DNA from: Oscillospiraceae bacterium
GTDB lineage: Bacteria > Bacillota > Clostridia > Oscillospirales > Oscillospiraceae
Length of the DNA: 57,698 nt
Direction: 5' to 3'
NCBI GenBank assembly: GCA_017518225.1
Contig: JAFWVV010000067.1
Location: 1-57,698 of the forward strand
Of this stretch, positions 34,913 to 43,359 are shown piece by piece (position 1 is the first letter of the stretch; every line of letters begins with the position of its first letter). The notes beneath the pieces are model-generated. The model did no database searches and was not told the origin of the DNA. It saw nothing but the letters and a program-made list of their open reading frames with translations. The translations under genes and the position numbers were made by a program.

Positions 34913-36283
34913 TTACTCCTTCGCCAGACGTTCGCCGATCTTATATACGTCCCCGGCGCCGACGGTCAGCACCAGATCGCCCGGCTGGGCGAGGCGGCGC
35001 AGCGCCGTCTCCAGTTGTTCAAAGGACGGATAAAACAGCGAGCCGGGAATCTGCTCGCACAGCGCGCGGGAGGAGATGCCGATGGTGTTTTTTTCACGCG
35101 CAGCGTAAATCTCTGCCAGCACCAGAACGTCCGGGCGGCGCAGCTGCTCGACAAAATCGTCAAAAAGCGCGGCCGTGCGGGTATAGGTGTGGGGCTGGAA
35201 GACCAGAATCGTCCGGGTGTAGCCGAGCTTCTCCACCGCATCGAGAAGCGCCTTCAGCTCGCCCGGATGATGAGCGTAGTCATCGTAGATATCCGCGCCG
35301 TTAAACTTGCCCTTGAACTCGAAGCGGCGGCCGGTGCCGTTGAAGCCGGCCAGGCCGTACTTCACCGCGCTCGGCCGGACGCCAAGGCTGATTGCCGCAG
35401 CCGTCGCGGCGAGGGCGTTTTTGACGTTGTGCAGCCCCGGCACGTGCAGCGTCACGTCGGTAAACTTCCGCCCCTTATACATCACGTCAAAGCGCGCATT
35501 GGCGCCGATAAACTCTATGTTCTTTGCCATAACGTCCGCGTCGTTTTCCAAGCCGAAGGTAACGACCCGGCGGTCAAGGCCGCTCAAGGTCTCCATGGTG
35601 TTGGGATCGTCCGCGTTGGCGACAACGGCGCCGTTCGCCGGCACACGCTGCGCAAAGGCACGAAACGAGCGTTCCACATCGTCCAGATCCTTGAAGAAAT
35701 CCAGATGGTCGGCCTCGATGTTCAAGATCACGGCCACCGTAGGATAAAACGAGAGGAAGGAATTATAGTACTCGCAGGCCTCCATCACGATGGTGTTGCC
35801 GTGCCCGATGCGATGCCCCGCGTTGAGCAGCGGCAGCGTACCGCCGATCATCACCGTGGGATCCTTGTCGGCCGCCATCAGAATGTGCGTACACATGGAG
35901 GTCGTCGTGGTTTTGCCGTGGGTGCCGGCAATACACAGGGCATGCTCATAATCCTTGGAGATGGCGCCCCAGGCCTCGGTGCGCTCAAAGATCGGCAGCC
36001 CCCGGCGCTTTGCCTCCACGATCTCGGGGTTGTTGTCGCGAACGGCCGCCGTGCGGATCACGAACTCCACGTCCGCGTCCAAATTCTCCGCGGCATGGCC
36101 GACATCGACCCGGATGCCGAGCGCGCGCAGCGACTGCACGTTTTTGCTCTCGCTCATATCCGAGCCGGTCACGATGATACCCATGCCGTGCAGCACTTCG
36201 GCCAGCGAGGACATGGATACCCCGCCGATGCCGACCATGTGCCCCTTGCGGCCGGGCCATAAAAATTTGTCGAACTCTGTCAT
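34913..36283 (-). CDS. murC: UDP-N-acetylmuramate--L-alanine ligase
   Basis: A 456-residue Mur ligase: N-terminal Rossmann motif 'MVGIGGVSMSSLAEVLHGMG', ATP loop 'GTHGKTTTTSM', 'EACEYYNSFL' and 'NIEADHLD', and C-terminal 'DDYAHHPGELKALL'. It adds L-Ala to UDP-MurNAc, the first peptide step in cytoplasmic wall precursor synthesis. The ATG at 36283 follows GGAG. It is transcribed alone from its own promoter. Confidence 0.97.
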   Translation of the reverse strand: MTEFDKFLWPGRKGHMVGIGGVSMSSLAEVLHGMGIIVTGSDMSESKNVQSLRALGIRVDVGHAAENLDADVEFVIRTAAVRDNNPEIVEAKRRGLPIFERTEAWGAISKDYEHALCIAGTHGKTTTTSMCTHILMAADKDPTVMIGGTLPLLNAGHRIGHGNTIVMEACEYYNSFLSFYPTVAVILNIEADHLDFFKDLDDVERSFRAFAQRVPANGAVVANADDPNTMETLSGLDRRVVTFGLENDADVMAKNIEFIGANARFDVMYKGRKFTDVTLHVPGLHNVKNALAATAAAISLGVRPSAVKYGLAGFNGTGRRFEFKGKFNGADIYDDYAHHPGELKALLDAVEKLGYTRTILVFQPHTYTRTAALFDDFVEQLRRPDVLVLAEIYAAREKNTIGISSRALCEQIPGSLFYPSFEQLETALRRLAQPGDLVLTVGAGDVYKIGERLAKE

Positions 36284-36307
36284 AAAAAGGACTCCGAAAA
36301 AACAGTA

Positions 36308-36336
36308 TTGATGTGCCTATCTAAAAATGATACAAT
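36308..36336 (+). promoter_or_regulatory. cca promoter
   Basis: TTGATG (36308-36313), 17-bp spacer, TACAAT (36331-36336). The 5' leader (~105 nt) contains a stem-loop built on TTTTCTCCGT ... ACGGAGGAGAAAA around an inner CCCGC/GCGGG helix. Confidence 0.6.
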
Positions 36337-36396
36337 ATATCGAACGGATTTTCTCCGTTCCCCGCGTCTGCGGGCACGGAGGAGAAAATTCAGTTT

Positions 36397-36425
36397 ATTA
36401 TATGCTTTTTTTCCGCCATTTGCAA
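36397..36425 (-). promoter_or_regulatory. murC promoter
   Basis: Read leftward: TTGCAA (36420-36425), 17-bp spacer, TATAAT (36397-36402). It lies inside the cca leader, so the two divergent transcripts overlap by ~60 nt. Confidence 0.65.
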
Positions 36426-36448
36426 CAAACATTTTCTGGAGTGATGAA

Positions 36449-37642
36449 ATGGCTTCGATCACACCGCCAAAATACGTTCGTCAGGTGCTCACCACGCTGC
36501 AGGCCAGAGGCCACCTTGCCTGTCTGGTCGGCGGCTGCGTGCGCGATATGATCATGGGCGTACACCCGCACGACTGGGATGTGTCCACCAGCGCCCTCCC
36601 CGAGGAGGTCATGGAGATTTTTCCTCACACGCTGCCGGTCGGTCTGCGCCACGGCACCGTAACGGTCATGATCCAGTCGCGCAAGGTGGAGGTCACAACT
36701 TTTCGCAGCGAGAGCGCATACTCTGATCACCGCCATCCCGACGCCGTGCAGTTTGTCGGAGACCTGACCGCCGATCTCAGCCGGCGCGACTTTACCATGA
36801 ACGCCATCGCCATCCCGCCCGACGGCTTGATCGTCGATCCCTTCGGCGGCGTACAGGATATTCAAAACAAGATCATCCGCTGCGTGGGCGAACCGGAGCG
36901 CCGCTTTGAGGAGGACGCGCTGCGCATGTTCCGCGCGCTGCGCTTTTCTGCGCGGCTGGGCTTTGCCATTGAAGAGCACAGCATGGCAGCCATCTCCCGC
37001 TGTGCGCCGCTGGCCGGGGATCTTTCGCCGGAGCGCGTACGCGACGAGGTGGAGGCGCTGCTGCTGACCACACGCCCCGAGCGCATGGACGAGCTCATCG
37101 AGCTCGGGCTGCTCGACAGCTATCTGCTGCAGCGGCTGCCGCCTTATTCCACCCTGTTCCGGCTCAACGGTGTGCCGCGCAAAAGCCTGTTTCGCTGGGC
37201 AATGCTCGGCGAACTGCTGGAAGAACAGGGCTGCATCCGCGCATCGGAAGATTTTCTTCTTCGCCTGCGCCTGGACAGCCGCACTATCCGCTGCTGCAGC
37301 GACTGCGCCGCGATCCTGCGCCAGGCTGCGCCGACCCAAGCCGTTGAATGGAAGCAGTTGCTCAACCGCTACGGGGTCGAAACCGTCACCTGCGCCGCAC
37401 GCTGCCGGGATGCGCTGCTGGGCGGCAACAGCTTCGGCAAACTGCGCTCCGTACTCAAAAGCGGCGAGTGCTTCAGCATGAAGCATCTGGCAGTTACCGG
37501 CGACGACCTGCTTGCCCTCGGCTTGCAGGGGCGCGCGCTGGGCGACATGCTGCAGTTTTTGCTGAACTACGTAATGACTTTCCCGCAAAACAACCGCAAG
37601 GAGCTGCTGCTCAGTCTTGCACGGGACACGGAGGAGAGCTGA
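36449..37642 (+). CDS. cca: CCA tRNA nucleotidyltransferase
   Basis: A 397-residue class II nucleotidyltransferase: 'CLVGGCVRDMIMG', 'HDWDVSTSA' (DxD metal ligands), 'VTTFRSESAYSDHRHP', 'LSRRDFTMNAIA' and 'ERRFEEDALRMFRALRFSARLGF', the last two being the motifs that read ATP/CTP. It adds or repairs the tRNA 3'-CCA end. The ATG at 36449 has CTGGAG eight bases upstream. The stop is one base before the UDG start, so the two are cotranscribed. Confidence 0.95.
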   Translation: MASITPPKYVRQVLTTLQARGHLACLVGGCVRDMIMGVHPHDWDVSTSALPEEVMEIFPHTLPVGLRHGTVTVMIQSRKVEVTTFRSESAYSDHRHPDAVQFVGDLTADLSRRDFTMNAIAIPPDGLIVDPFGGVQDIQNKIIRCVGEPERRFEEDALRMFRALRFSARLGFAIEEHSMAAISRCAPLAGDLSPERVRDEVEALLLTTRPERMDELIELGLLDSYLLQRLPPYSTLFRLNGVPRKSLFRWAMLGELLEEQGCIRASEDFLLRLRLDSRTIRCCSDCAAILRQAAPTQAVEWKQLLNRYGVETVTCAARCRDALLGGNSFGKLRSVLKSGECFSMKHLAVTGDDLLALGLQGRALGDMLQFLLNYVMTFPQNNRKELLLSLARDTEES

Positions 37643-37643
37643 G

Positions 37644-38225
37644 ATGGACGACAACTGGAGACGCCTGCGCCGGGACTGCGACGGCTGCGAGCGCTGTTCG
37701 CTCTGCCGCACGCGCGGCAAGCTGGTTTTCGGCGACGGCAACGAAAATGCCAAGATCATGCTGATCGGCGAGGGTCCAGGAGAACAGGAGGACCTGCAGG
37801 GTCTGCCATTTGTCGGCCCGGCGGGGCAGCTTCTCGATGAGATGCTTGAGCTCATCGACCTCGATCGCACAAAGGTCTATATCGCCAACATCGTCAAATG
37901 CCGCCCGCCGCGCAACCGTGACCCGCTGCCCGAGGAACAGGAGGCCTGCAGCTCGTTTCTGGCGCGGCAGATCGCTCTGGTGCAGCCGATGATTATCGTC
38001 TGCCTCGGACGCATCGCAGCGCAGGGGATCATGAAGGCGGACCTGCGCATCACACGCGAGCACGGCAAGTGGTTTGAGCATGCCGGAACGATGTACATGG
38101 CAACCTACCACCCCTCGGCGCTGCTGCGCGACGAGAGCAAACGCCCCGAGGCCTTTGAGGATCTCGTCAAGCTCCGTCAGCAGATCCGCGAGCTCTGCCC
38201 CGACGTCTACGGAATAAAAATATAA
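37644..38225 (+). CDS. Uracil-DNA glycosylase, family 4 (Fe-S)
   Basis: A 193-residue family 4 UDG. The Fe-S cysteines ('CDGCERCSLC', then 'KCRPPRNRDPLPEE' and 'EACSSFL') and the active-site motif 'GEGPGEQED' plus 'HPSALLR' are visible. It excises uracil from DNA in base-excision repair. The gene directly follows cca with GGAGGAG eight bases before the ATG. Confidence 0.93.
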   Translation: MDDNWRRLRRDCDGCERCSLCRTRGKLVFGDGNENAKIMLIGEGPGEQEDLQGLPFVGPAGQLLDEMLELIDLDRTKVYIANIVKCRPPRNRDPLPEEQEACSSFLARQIALVQPMIIVCLGRIAAQGIMKADLRITREHGKWFEHAGTMYMATYHPSALLRDESKRPEAFEDLVKLRQQIRELCPDVYGIKI

Positions 38226-38239
38226 TTGAGGAACACTTT

Positions 38240-39142
38240 ATGCTCCATTTTAAAACCGTCACCCTGTGCGACAAGACCTGGGTAGACGAGATTGTCCGTG
38301 CAGAAAACTGCCGCAGCGCGGACTATAATTTCGGCAATATCTATATCTGGGATAAATACTATCGTCAACTCATCTGCCGCTACGGAGACCGGATGCTGAC
38401 GAAGCTTCGCTATGAGGGCAAGCCCGCCTTTGCTTTCCCCATCGGCAGCGGGCCGCTTCGTCCGGCCATCGAGGCGCTGAGAGAATTTGTCGCTGCGCGC
38501 CGCTGTCCGCTGCTGCTCTACGGCGTCACCGAAGAGCACCGCGCACTGCTGGAACGGGAATACCCCGGCGCTTTCTCCTATGAAGAGGACATAGAAAACG
38601 CCGACTACATATACTCGGCCGAGCGTCTGTCGAGCTATGCAGGCAAGGCGCTGCACGGCAAGAAAAACCATTGCAACCGCTTTGAAGCCGAGCACGACTG
38701 GTCTTTCGTCCCTCTCACACGCGAGTTGATTCCCGCCTGCCTTGACATGCTGGCAGTCTGGGACGAGGAAAATGCCGCGCGGCTCGATCCCAGCGTCGTC
38801 TTTGAGCACGACGCGATCTTGCGCGCCCTCGCCGCCTACGAGCGCCTCAGCCTGGAGGGCGGCGTGCTCTTTGCCGATGGCAAGGTCGTCGGCTTCTCTC
38901 TGGGTGAGATGTGCTCCGACGATTGTTTTGACGTACATTTTGAAAAGGCCGAGGGCAGCATCAACGGCGCTTACCCCATGGTCTGCCGCGAGCTGACGCG
39001 TATGCTGACGGTAAAGCATCCGTCTCTGCGTTACATGAACCGCGAGGATGACATGGGGCTGGAATCTCTTCAGCGCTCCAAGCTCTCCTACAAGCCCGAA
39101 TACCTGCTGACCAAGTACAGCGCGAGGTGGATCAATGGCTGA
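38240..39142 (+). CDS. DUF2156 (LPG synthase C-terminal domain-like) protein
   Basis: A 300-residue soluble protein of the DUF2156 class: 'FGNIYIWDKYY' near the N-terminus, 'YIYSAERLSSYAGKALHGKKNHCNRF' in the middle and 'MNREDDMGLESLQRSKLSYKPEYLL' near the end. The fold is a tandem GNAT, as in the catalytic part of MprF (aminoacyl-phosphatidylglycerol synthase), but the membrane flippase part is missing. The true substrate is unknown. The next gene starts 8 bp inside its end. Confidence 0.85.
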   Translation: MLHFKTVTLCDKTWVDEIVRAENCRSADYNFGNIYIWDKYYRQLICRYGDRMLTKLRYEGKPAFAFPIGSGPLRPAIEALREFVAARRCPLLLYGVTEEHRALLEREYPGAFSYEEDIENADYIYSAERLSSYAGKALHGKKNHCNRFEAEHDWSFVPLTRELIPACLDMLAVWDEENAARLDPSVVFEHDAILRALAAYERLSLEGGVLFADGKVVGFSLGEMCSDDCFDVHFEKAEGSINGAYPMVCRELTRMLTVKHPSLRYMNREDDMGLESLQRSKLSYKPEYLLTKYSARWING

Positions 39143-39929
39143 GCTGCGCGAAATCCGCCCGGAGGATGTTCCGGCTTTGGTGGGGCTTTGGCTTGACATT
39201 TTTGGCGATCCGAGAGCCTATGTGGAGGAGTTTTTTCGTTTGCTCCCGGAAATTGGCAGCGGAGTGGCGGTCTTTGAGCAAAACGAGCTCCTTGGCGCAG
39301 CCTATTTGCTCTGCGGGCAAAGTCTGGTCACAGGCGGACGCGAACGCCGCTGCGGCTACCTCTATGCCGTGGCGGTGCAGCCCCAGGCACGTGGAAACGG
39401 TTTCGGCGCGGCGCTCTGCCGCGCCGCCGCCAGGCTTGCGGAGAAAAACGGCTGCGAAATCCTCGTCACCCGTCCGGCAGCGCCCGGCCTTTTTGCCTGG
39501 TACGAACGCACGCTGGGGCTTCGCTGCGCGCTGCGCCGTGAGACGAAAACGCTGGATGCAAGGCCCGGGGTTCTGCCGATGGAGGCGCTCAGCGCCGAAG
39601 AATATCTGGCGCGGCGCGAGGCGCTGCTGTCCGGCATGCCGCATTTACGCCTGTCATCCGCCTCGATGCAGCTGGAGGCCGCCAACTGCGCCGTCTATGG
39701 CGGCGCCCTCTATGCGCTGGGCGAGGGCATTGCCGCCGTTTATCTTGACGACGGCACCGCCGAAGTGCGCGAGCTTTTGGGCGCGAGCGACGATGCTGCG
39801 TGCGCGCTCGGCGCAGCTTTGGGCGCCCGGCGTGTCCTGCTGCACCGATCCTCGGACGAAGGCGCCCCCTATCTCGCCGCCTCGCAGTCCCTGCCGGCAG
39901 CTACGATCTGGAACCTCGCCTTTGACTGA
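39135..39929 (+). CDS. GNAT N-acetyltransferase with a C-terminal extension
   Basis: A 264-residue protein. Residues 1-135 form a GNAT domain: 'MAELREIRPEDVPALVGLW', and the acetyl-CoA loop 'LYAVAVQPQARGNGFGAALCRA'. Residues ~145-264 look like a second, sterol-carrier/acetyltransferase-like half. The start overlaps the DUF2156 gene by 8 bp, so the two are translationally coupled. Substrate unknown. Confidence 0.85.
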   Translation: MAELREIRPEDVPALVGLWLDIFGDPRAYVEEFFRLLPEIGSGVAVFEQNELLGAAYLLCGQSLVTGGRERRCGYLYAVAVQPQARGNGFGAALCRAAARLAEKNGCEILVTRPAAPGLFAWYERTLGLRCALRRETKTLDARPGVLPMEALSAEEYLARREALLSGMPHLRLSSASMQLEAANCAVYGGALYALGEGIAAVYLDDGTAEVRELLGASDDAACALGAALGARRVLLHRSSDEGAPYLAASQSLPAATIWNLAFD

Positions 39930-40097
39930 TTTTTCGACCGTAAAGCTCTTTTTTCCAAAAAATCTCGCGGTTAACATAAAACATTTTGCTGTTTTACATT
40001 TCTTTAACATAATCTCTGTTTTTTCTGAAACAATTTATGGGTAGGATAGGTGCTGTAAGGAACAGTTTTCATCTTTTTCATTTTGTCCTCATCCCAT

Positions 40098-40136
40098 AAA
40101 ACAAAGCAGGGCGGGTTTCCCGTCCTGCTTTGTTTT
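40098..40136 (+). terminator. Terminator of the cca-UDG-DUF2156-GNAT unit
   Basis: Arms AAAACAAAGCAGG(G/A)CGGG and complement (one mismatch) with a TGTTTTTTCG T-tract. Confidence 0.85.
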
Positions 40137-40139
40137 TTC

Positions 40140-40239
40140 GGAAAAGACGTCGAAAGCTTTTTCTCAAAACGAGAAACCGCATATCCATCCCGGTTTGCTT
40201 GATTCGTTTTTGCGTTTCAAGCTGTCGACAGCTTGAAAC
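40140..40239 (-). repeat. GTCGAC-palindrome element, copy 3 (diverged, inverted)
   Basis: Read leftward: a perfect 13-bp-arm palindrome GTTTCAAGCTGTC/GACAGCTTGAAAC (40214-40239), then CGCAAAAACG and ATGGATATGCGG, matching in order the GCAAAAACGG and ATGGATTGTACGC of copy 1. The second GTCGAC half-site and the CCCCCTGCTTG tail are missing. Confidence 0.55.
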
Positions 40240-40272
40240 AAGGCGTCCCGTACCGCAGCACGGGGCGCCTTG
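40239..40272 (-). terminator. Terminator-like hairpin after the DMT transporter gene
   Basis: Arms CAAGGCGTCCCG / CGGGGCGCCTTG (one mismatch), 28 bp after the leftward stop at 40301. It abuts the palindrome of element copy 3. Confidence 0.5.
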
Positions 40273-40300
40273 TCGTTATCAATATGGAATGGATTGCAAG

Positions 40301-41212
40301 TTACAGATCCAGAATGCCGAGGATCACCACGCCGGCAACGACCAGCGCAATCGCGCCGTAGTGCTTCCAGCTCAGCTTCTCCTTGAGGAAGATGCGGCTC
40401 CACAGCACGCTCGCCACACAGTAGGAGGAGATGATCGGCGCGGAAAAGGCCACATGTGCGGAGTCTGCCAGCGCGTAGATGTAGAAAAACTGTCCCGCCG
40501 TCTCGAAGATCGCGCCGGTGTACTTCGGCGCCTCCTGACGCACGATGAGCTTCTGCTTCTTGATGAGCAGCACGTAAATCGCGCACAGCGCGCCGACAAA
40601 GGCAAAGGTCAGCTGATAGGCGACGTTGGCGGAGTCCTCGTCCAGCGTCTCCAGCACGATGCTGTCGGCAAAGGTGCCGAGCGCGTCAAGAAGGCAGTAG
40701 ACCACGGGAATCAGCAGCGCAAGAAAGCTCTTGCTGTAGTGGTAGTTGGACGCATCCTGACGCGCGCGGCGCAGCTCCTCGTCCTCACGGGATTCCACGA
40801 TGCCGAGGCCGATCACGCCGAGGCAGACCGCCGCCATTGCAACGAAGGCCAGCGGCGGGAGATCTTCGCCGACGCCGCCGGTGATCAGCACCAGCACCGC
40901 CACGATCGCGCCGGAGGAATTGCAGATGGGAGAGGAAATGGACAGCTCGATGTACCGCAGCCCCAAATAACCAATGGCCATCGACAGAATATACAGCATC
41001 GACACCGGCAGATAGGTCAGCATAATCTGCAGGTTGATCTCCACGCCGCCGACAAACACCGAATAGGCCGCGTGCAGCCCCATCACGAGGCCGACCGCCA
41101 TCACCATCTTCAGATGGCTGTATTTATCGCCTGCGTCGCGGCAGCCGATTTTTGAAAACAGATCCGAGCCGCTCCAGCACAGCAGCGCGATCACCGAAAA
41201 CCAAAACCACAT
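40301..41212 (-). CDS. EamA/DMT-family transporter
   Basis: A ~303-residue membrane protein with ten hydrophobic segments in two EamA repeats: 'WFWFSVIALLCWSGSDLFSK' at the start and 'VASVLWSRIFLKEKLSWKHYGAIALVVAGVVILG' at the end, the usual final EamA signature. It probably moves a metabolite or drug across the membrane; substrate unknown. The start at 41212 is chosen so that the first helix begins the protein; no strong ribosome site is present. Its leader carries a GC hairpin (GTCCGCCGC/GCGGCGGAC, 41247-41267). Confidence 0.85.
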   Translation of the reverse strand: MWFWFSVIALLCWSGSDLFSKIGCRDAGDKYSHLKMVMAVGLVMGLHAAYSVFVGGVEINLQIMLTYLPVSMLYILSMAIGYLGLRYIELSISSPICNSSGAIVAVLVLITGGVGEDLPPLAFVAMAAVCLGVIGLGIVESREDEELRRARQDASNYHYSKSFLALLIPVVYCLLDALGTFADSIVLETLDEDSANVAYQLTFAFVGALCAIYVLLIKKQKLIVRQEAPKYTGAIFETAGQFFYIYALADSAHVAFSAPIISSYCVASVLWSRIFLKEKLSWKHYGAIALVVAGVVILGILDL

Positions 41213-41276
41213 CGTCCCATACCATCCCGTTTTTTCTTTCTTTTCCGTCCGCCGCGCAGCGGCGGACGCGAGGGCT

Positions 41277-41305
41277 ATCATACCATGTTCGCCGCCGCGG
41301 CGCAA
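41277..41305 (-). promoter_or_regulatory. Promoter of the DMT transporter gene
   Basis: Read leftward: TTGCGC (41300-41305), 17-bp spacer, TATGAT (41277-41282). Confidence 0.55.
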
Positions 41306-41334
41306 GTTTTTCTTTTTCGCTGTCTTCCGCGTTC

Positions 41335-41363
41335 TTGCCAAAACGCCACGGGCGCGCTATACT
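41335..41363 (+). promoter_or_regulatory. Promoter of the NUDIX gene
   Basis: TTGCCA (41335-41340), 17-bp spacer, TATACT (41358-41363). Confidence 0.65.
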
Positions 41364-41417
41364 TGTCTCACAGAAATCGGTCGGCAGCGCCGGCAAAAGA
41401 GGGAGGATGATCAAGCC

Positions 41418-41885
41418 TTGTCGGACTATATCATGGATCTGCGGAAAATCGTCGGCCACAGGCCGCTGCTCAGCGTCGGCGCGAGCGTCATCATCGAGGA
41501 CGAGCGCGGCTGGACGCTGCTGCAAAAGCGCCGCGACAACGGCTGCTGGGGCTATGCCGGCGGCTCGGTGGAGCTTGACGAGCGCGTGGAGGATGCGGCG
41601 CGGCGCGAGCTTTTGGAGGAGACCGGACTGGTCGCCGGAGCGCTGGAGCTTTTAGGCATTTATTCCGGGCCGGAGTGCCATTTTTCCTACCCCAACGGCG
41701 ACGAGATGTCCTACGTGGATATCGTCTATCTCTGCCGCGACTGGACGGGCGAGCTGCGCCCGCAGCCGGAGGAGGTGGACGAGCTGCGCTTTTTCCCGCC
41801 GGACGCGCTGCCCGAGCCCCTCTCCCCGCCGATCCGCCGCCAGCTTCTTGACTGGGCGGAGCAAAGGCTGCGGCAGCCCCGATGA
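41418..41885 (+). CDS. NUDIX hydrolase
   Basis: A 155-residue NUDIX protein: 'GGSVELDERVEDAARRELLEETGL' is the Nudix box pattern GX5EX7REUXEEXGU. Family members hydrolyse nucleoside diphosphates linked to another moiety. The start is a TTG at 41418, 11 bases after GGAGG; the next in-frame ATG (41433) has no ribosome site. Substrate unknown. It is followed by a terminator and the guaA promoter. Confidence 0.88.
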   Translation: MSDYIMDLRKIVGHRPLLSVGASVIIEDERGWTLLQKRRDNGCWGYAGGSVELDERVEDAARRELLEETGLVAGALELLGIYSGPECHFSYPNGDEMSYVDIVYLCRDWTGELRPQPEEVDELRFFPPDALPEPLSPPIRRQLLDWAEQRLRQPR

Positions 41886-41956
41886 CTGCATCGCGTCTTC
41901 ATTTCTGTATAAAACCGCAAAAAATGACGCCTCCAAGCGCCAAACTTTTTCACTCT

Positions 41957-41989
41957 CGCCGCGCAATTTTCGATTGCGCGGCGCTTTTT
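41957..41989 (+). terminator. Terminator of the NUDIX gene
   Basis: Arms GCCGCGCAAT / ATTGCGCGGC followed by GCTTTTTG. The right arm contains the guaA -35 box. Confidence 0.85.
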
Positions 41990-42002
41990 GTTGGATTATA
42001 AT
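41974..42002 (+). promoter_or_regulatory. guaA promoter
   Basis: TTGCGC (41974-41979), 17-bp spacer, TATAAT (41997-42002). No purine-riboswitch-like fold is visible in the short leader. Confidence 0.7.
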
Positions 42003-42038
42003 AGCATTCGTAAAAAAAACAAATCGGAGGTATCGACT

Positions 42039-43019
42039 ATGGCAGACAACAAGCGTCCCGAGAGCATGGAGCGCATCACCACCGCCGCGCTGGCTCAGGC
42101 CTTTATCGAAGAGCAGCTCGCCGCGCTGCGCGCGCAGATCGGCGACGGCAAGGTTTTGCTGGCGCTGTCCGGCGGCGTGGACTCTTCTGTCGTCGCCGCG
42201 CTTTTGATCAAGGCGATCGGCAAGCAGCTTACCTGCGTACATGTCAACCACGGCCTGCTGCGCAAGGGCGAGCCCGAGCAGGTCATCGAGGTCTTCCGCA
42301 ACCAGATGGACGCCAACCTCGTCTACGTCGATGCGACCGATCGTTTTCTGGACAAGCTCGCCGGCGTCGCCGAGCCTGAGCAAAAGCGCAAGATCATCGG
42401 CGCCGAGTTCATCCGCGTGTTTGAGGAAGAGGCCCGCAAGCTCGAGGGCATCCGCTTCCTCGCCCAGGGCACCATCTACCCCGACATCCTCGAGAGCGGC
42501 CCGGTCAAGGCGCACCACAACGTGGGCGGCCTGCCCGAGGATCTGCAGTTCGAGCTGGTTGAGCCGCTGAAGTTTTTGTTCAAGGACGAGGTGCGCGTGG
42601 TCGGCCAGGCGCTCGGTCTGCCCGACGAGATGGTCTTCCGCCAGCCCTTCCCCGGCCCCGGCCTCGGCGTGCGCTGCGTCGGCGCGATCACCCGCGACCG
42701 GCTGGAGGCCGTGCGCGAGTCGGACGCCATTTTGCGCGAGGAATTTGCCAAGAACGGCCTCGCCGGCAAGGTCTGGCAGTACTTCACCATTGTGCCCGAT
42801 TTCAAGTCCACCGGCGTGAAAAACGATCTGCGCGCCTATGAGTGGCCCGTCGTCATCCGCGCCGTCAACACCGTCGACGCCATGACCGCCACCGTCGAGG
42901 ACATCCCCTTCGCGCTGCTGCAGCACATCACCGCGCGCATCACGAGCGAAGTGCCCGGCGTCAACCGCGTCCTCTACGACCTCACCCCGAAGCCGACCGG
43001 CACCATCGAGTGGGAATAA
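42039..43019 (+). CDS. guaA: GMP synthase, ATP-pyrophosphatase part only
   Basis: A 326-residue protein corresponding to the C-terminal two thirds of bacterial GuaA: PP-loop 'SGGVDSS' (44-50), '[16 protein letters not shown]', '[14 protein letters not shown]', '[11 protein letters not shown]', '[10 protein letters not shown]' and the dimerisation domain ending 'KPTGTIEWE'. It converts XMP to GMP using ammonia. The ~190-residue N-terminal glutaminase domain of the usual ~510-residue enzyme is absent, and the start has GGAGG eight bases upstream, so this is a complete short gene, not a truncation. A separate glutaminase subunit, as in archaea, or direct use of ammonia is an inference. Its 3' end is the attachment site of a genomic island. 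Confidence 0.92.
   Translation: MADNKRPESMERITTAALAQAFIEEQLAALRAQIGDGKVLLALSGGVDSSVVAALLIKAIGKQLTCVHVNHGLLRKGEPEQVIEVFRNQMDANLVYVDATDRFLDKLAGVAEPEQKRKIIGAEFIRVFEEEARKLEGIRFLAQGTIYPDILESGPVKAHHNVGGLPEDLQFELVEPLKFLFKDEVRVVGQALGLPDEMVFRQPFPGPGLGVRCVGAITRDRLEAVRESDAILREEFAKNGLAGKVWQYFTIVPDFKSTGVKNDLRAYEWPVVIRAVNTVDAMTATVEDIPFALLQHITARITSEVPGVNRVLYDLTPKPTGTIEWE
43006..43019 (+). repeat. attL-like site: 3' end of guaA
   Basis: The 14 bp TCGAGTGGGAATAA (end of guaA and its stop) recur exactly at 46948-46961. The guaA 3' end is a known integration site for islands and integrative elements. Confidence 0.75.
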
Positions 43020-43359
43020 ATCCCGCACCTTTTTGAGAGATTTGAGAACCTGAAAACCCTTGCAAATCAAGGGTTTTCGGGTTTCTGATTTTTCGGAACA
43101 ATCTTGACTTTGCGGAACATTTGCGGTGTTTTAGAGGTGTGATTTGCGGAACAGTTTTAACCAAAGGGGGATTTTAAGCTGAAAGACACATTCAATGATA
43201 ATACGGATTACTTCAAGAGTGAAGAAGAACAAGAGGACACAGAGGAAGAATAAAAGCACCCGCTCCCGCCGCGAATAATAGCACTTGAAGTCTATGAGAA
43301 AATCCCTTATAATGAATATAGGAACAATTAGACAAACTTGAATTTAACGCGGGGTATCA
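43020..43359. other. Left end of the guaA island
   Basis: AT-rich DNA following guaA. It holds a hairpin with arms AAAACCCTT/AAGGGTTTT (43053-43077), which may end guaA transcription, and three direct repeats of (T)TTGCGGAACA (43090-43100, with one change; 43109-43119; 43143-43153). An open acidic tail without a start ('DTFNDNTDYFKSEEEQEDTEEE' type, to a TAA at 43253) may be the remnant of a lost gene. No integrase is present. Confidence 0.6.

Larger units (their letters stand above)
39930..40300. other. Convergent intergenic region with two terminators and a GTCGAC element
   Basis: This 371-bp gap holds an AT-rich stretch without features (39930-40090), a rightward terminator (40098-40136), a diverged inverted copy of the GTCGAC-palindrome element (40140-40239) and a leftward terminator (40239-40272). 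I see no gene in it. Confidence 0.7.

Noticed and set aside
36398-37870. A 490-codon leftward frame opposite cca
   Set aside because: No recognisable protein; cca motifs on the other strand are complete.
42003-42038. Purine riboswitch before guaA
   Set aside because: The leader between promoter and start is only ~30 nt.
41652-43070. A 472-codon leftward frame opposite the NUDIX and guaA genes
   Set aside because: Antisense shadow; both genes have proper motifs and ribosome sites.
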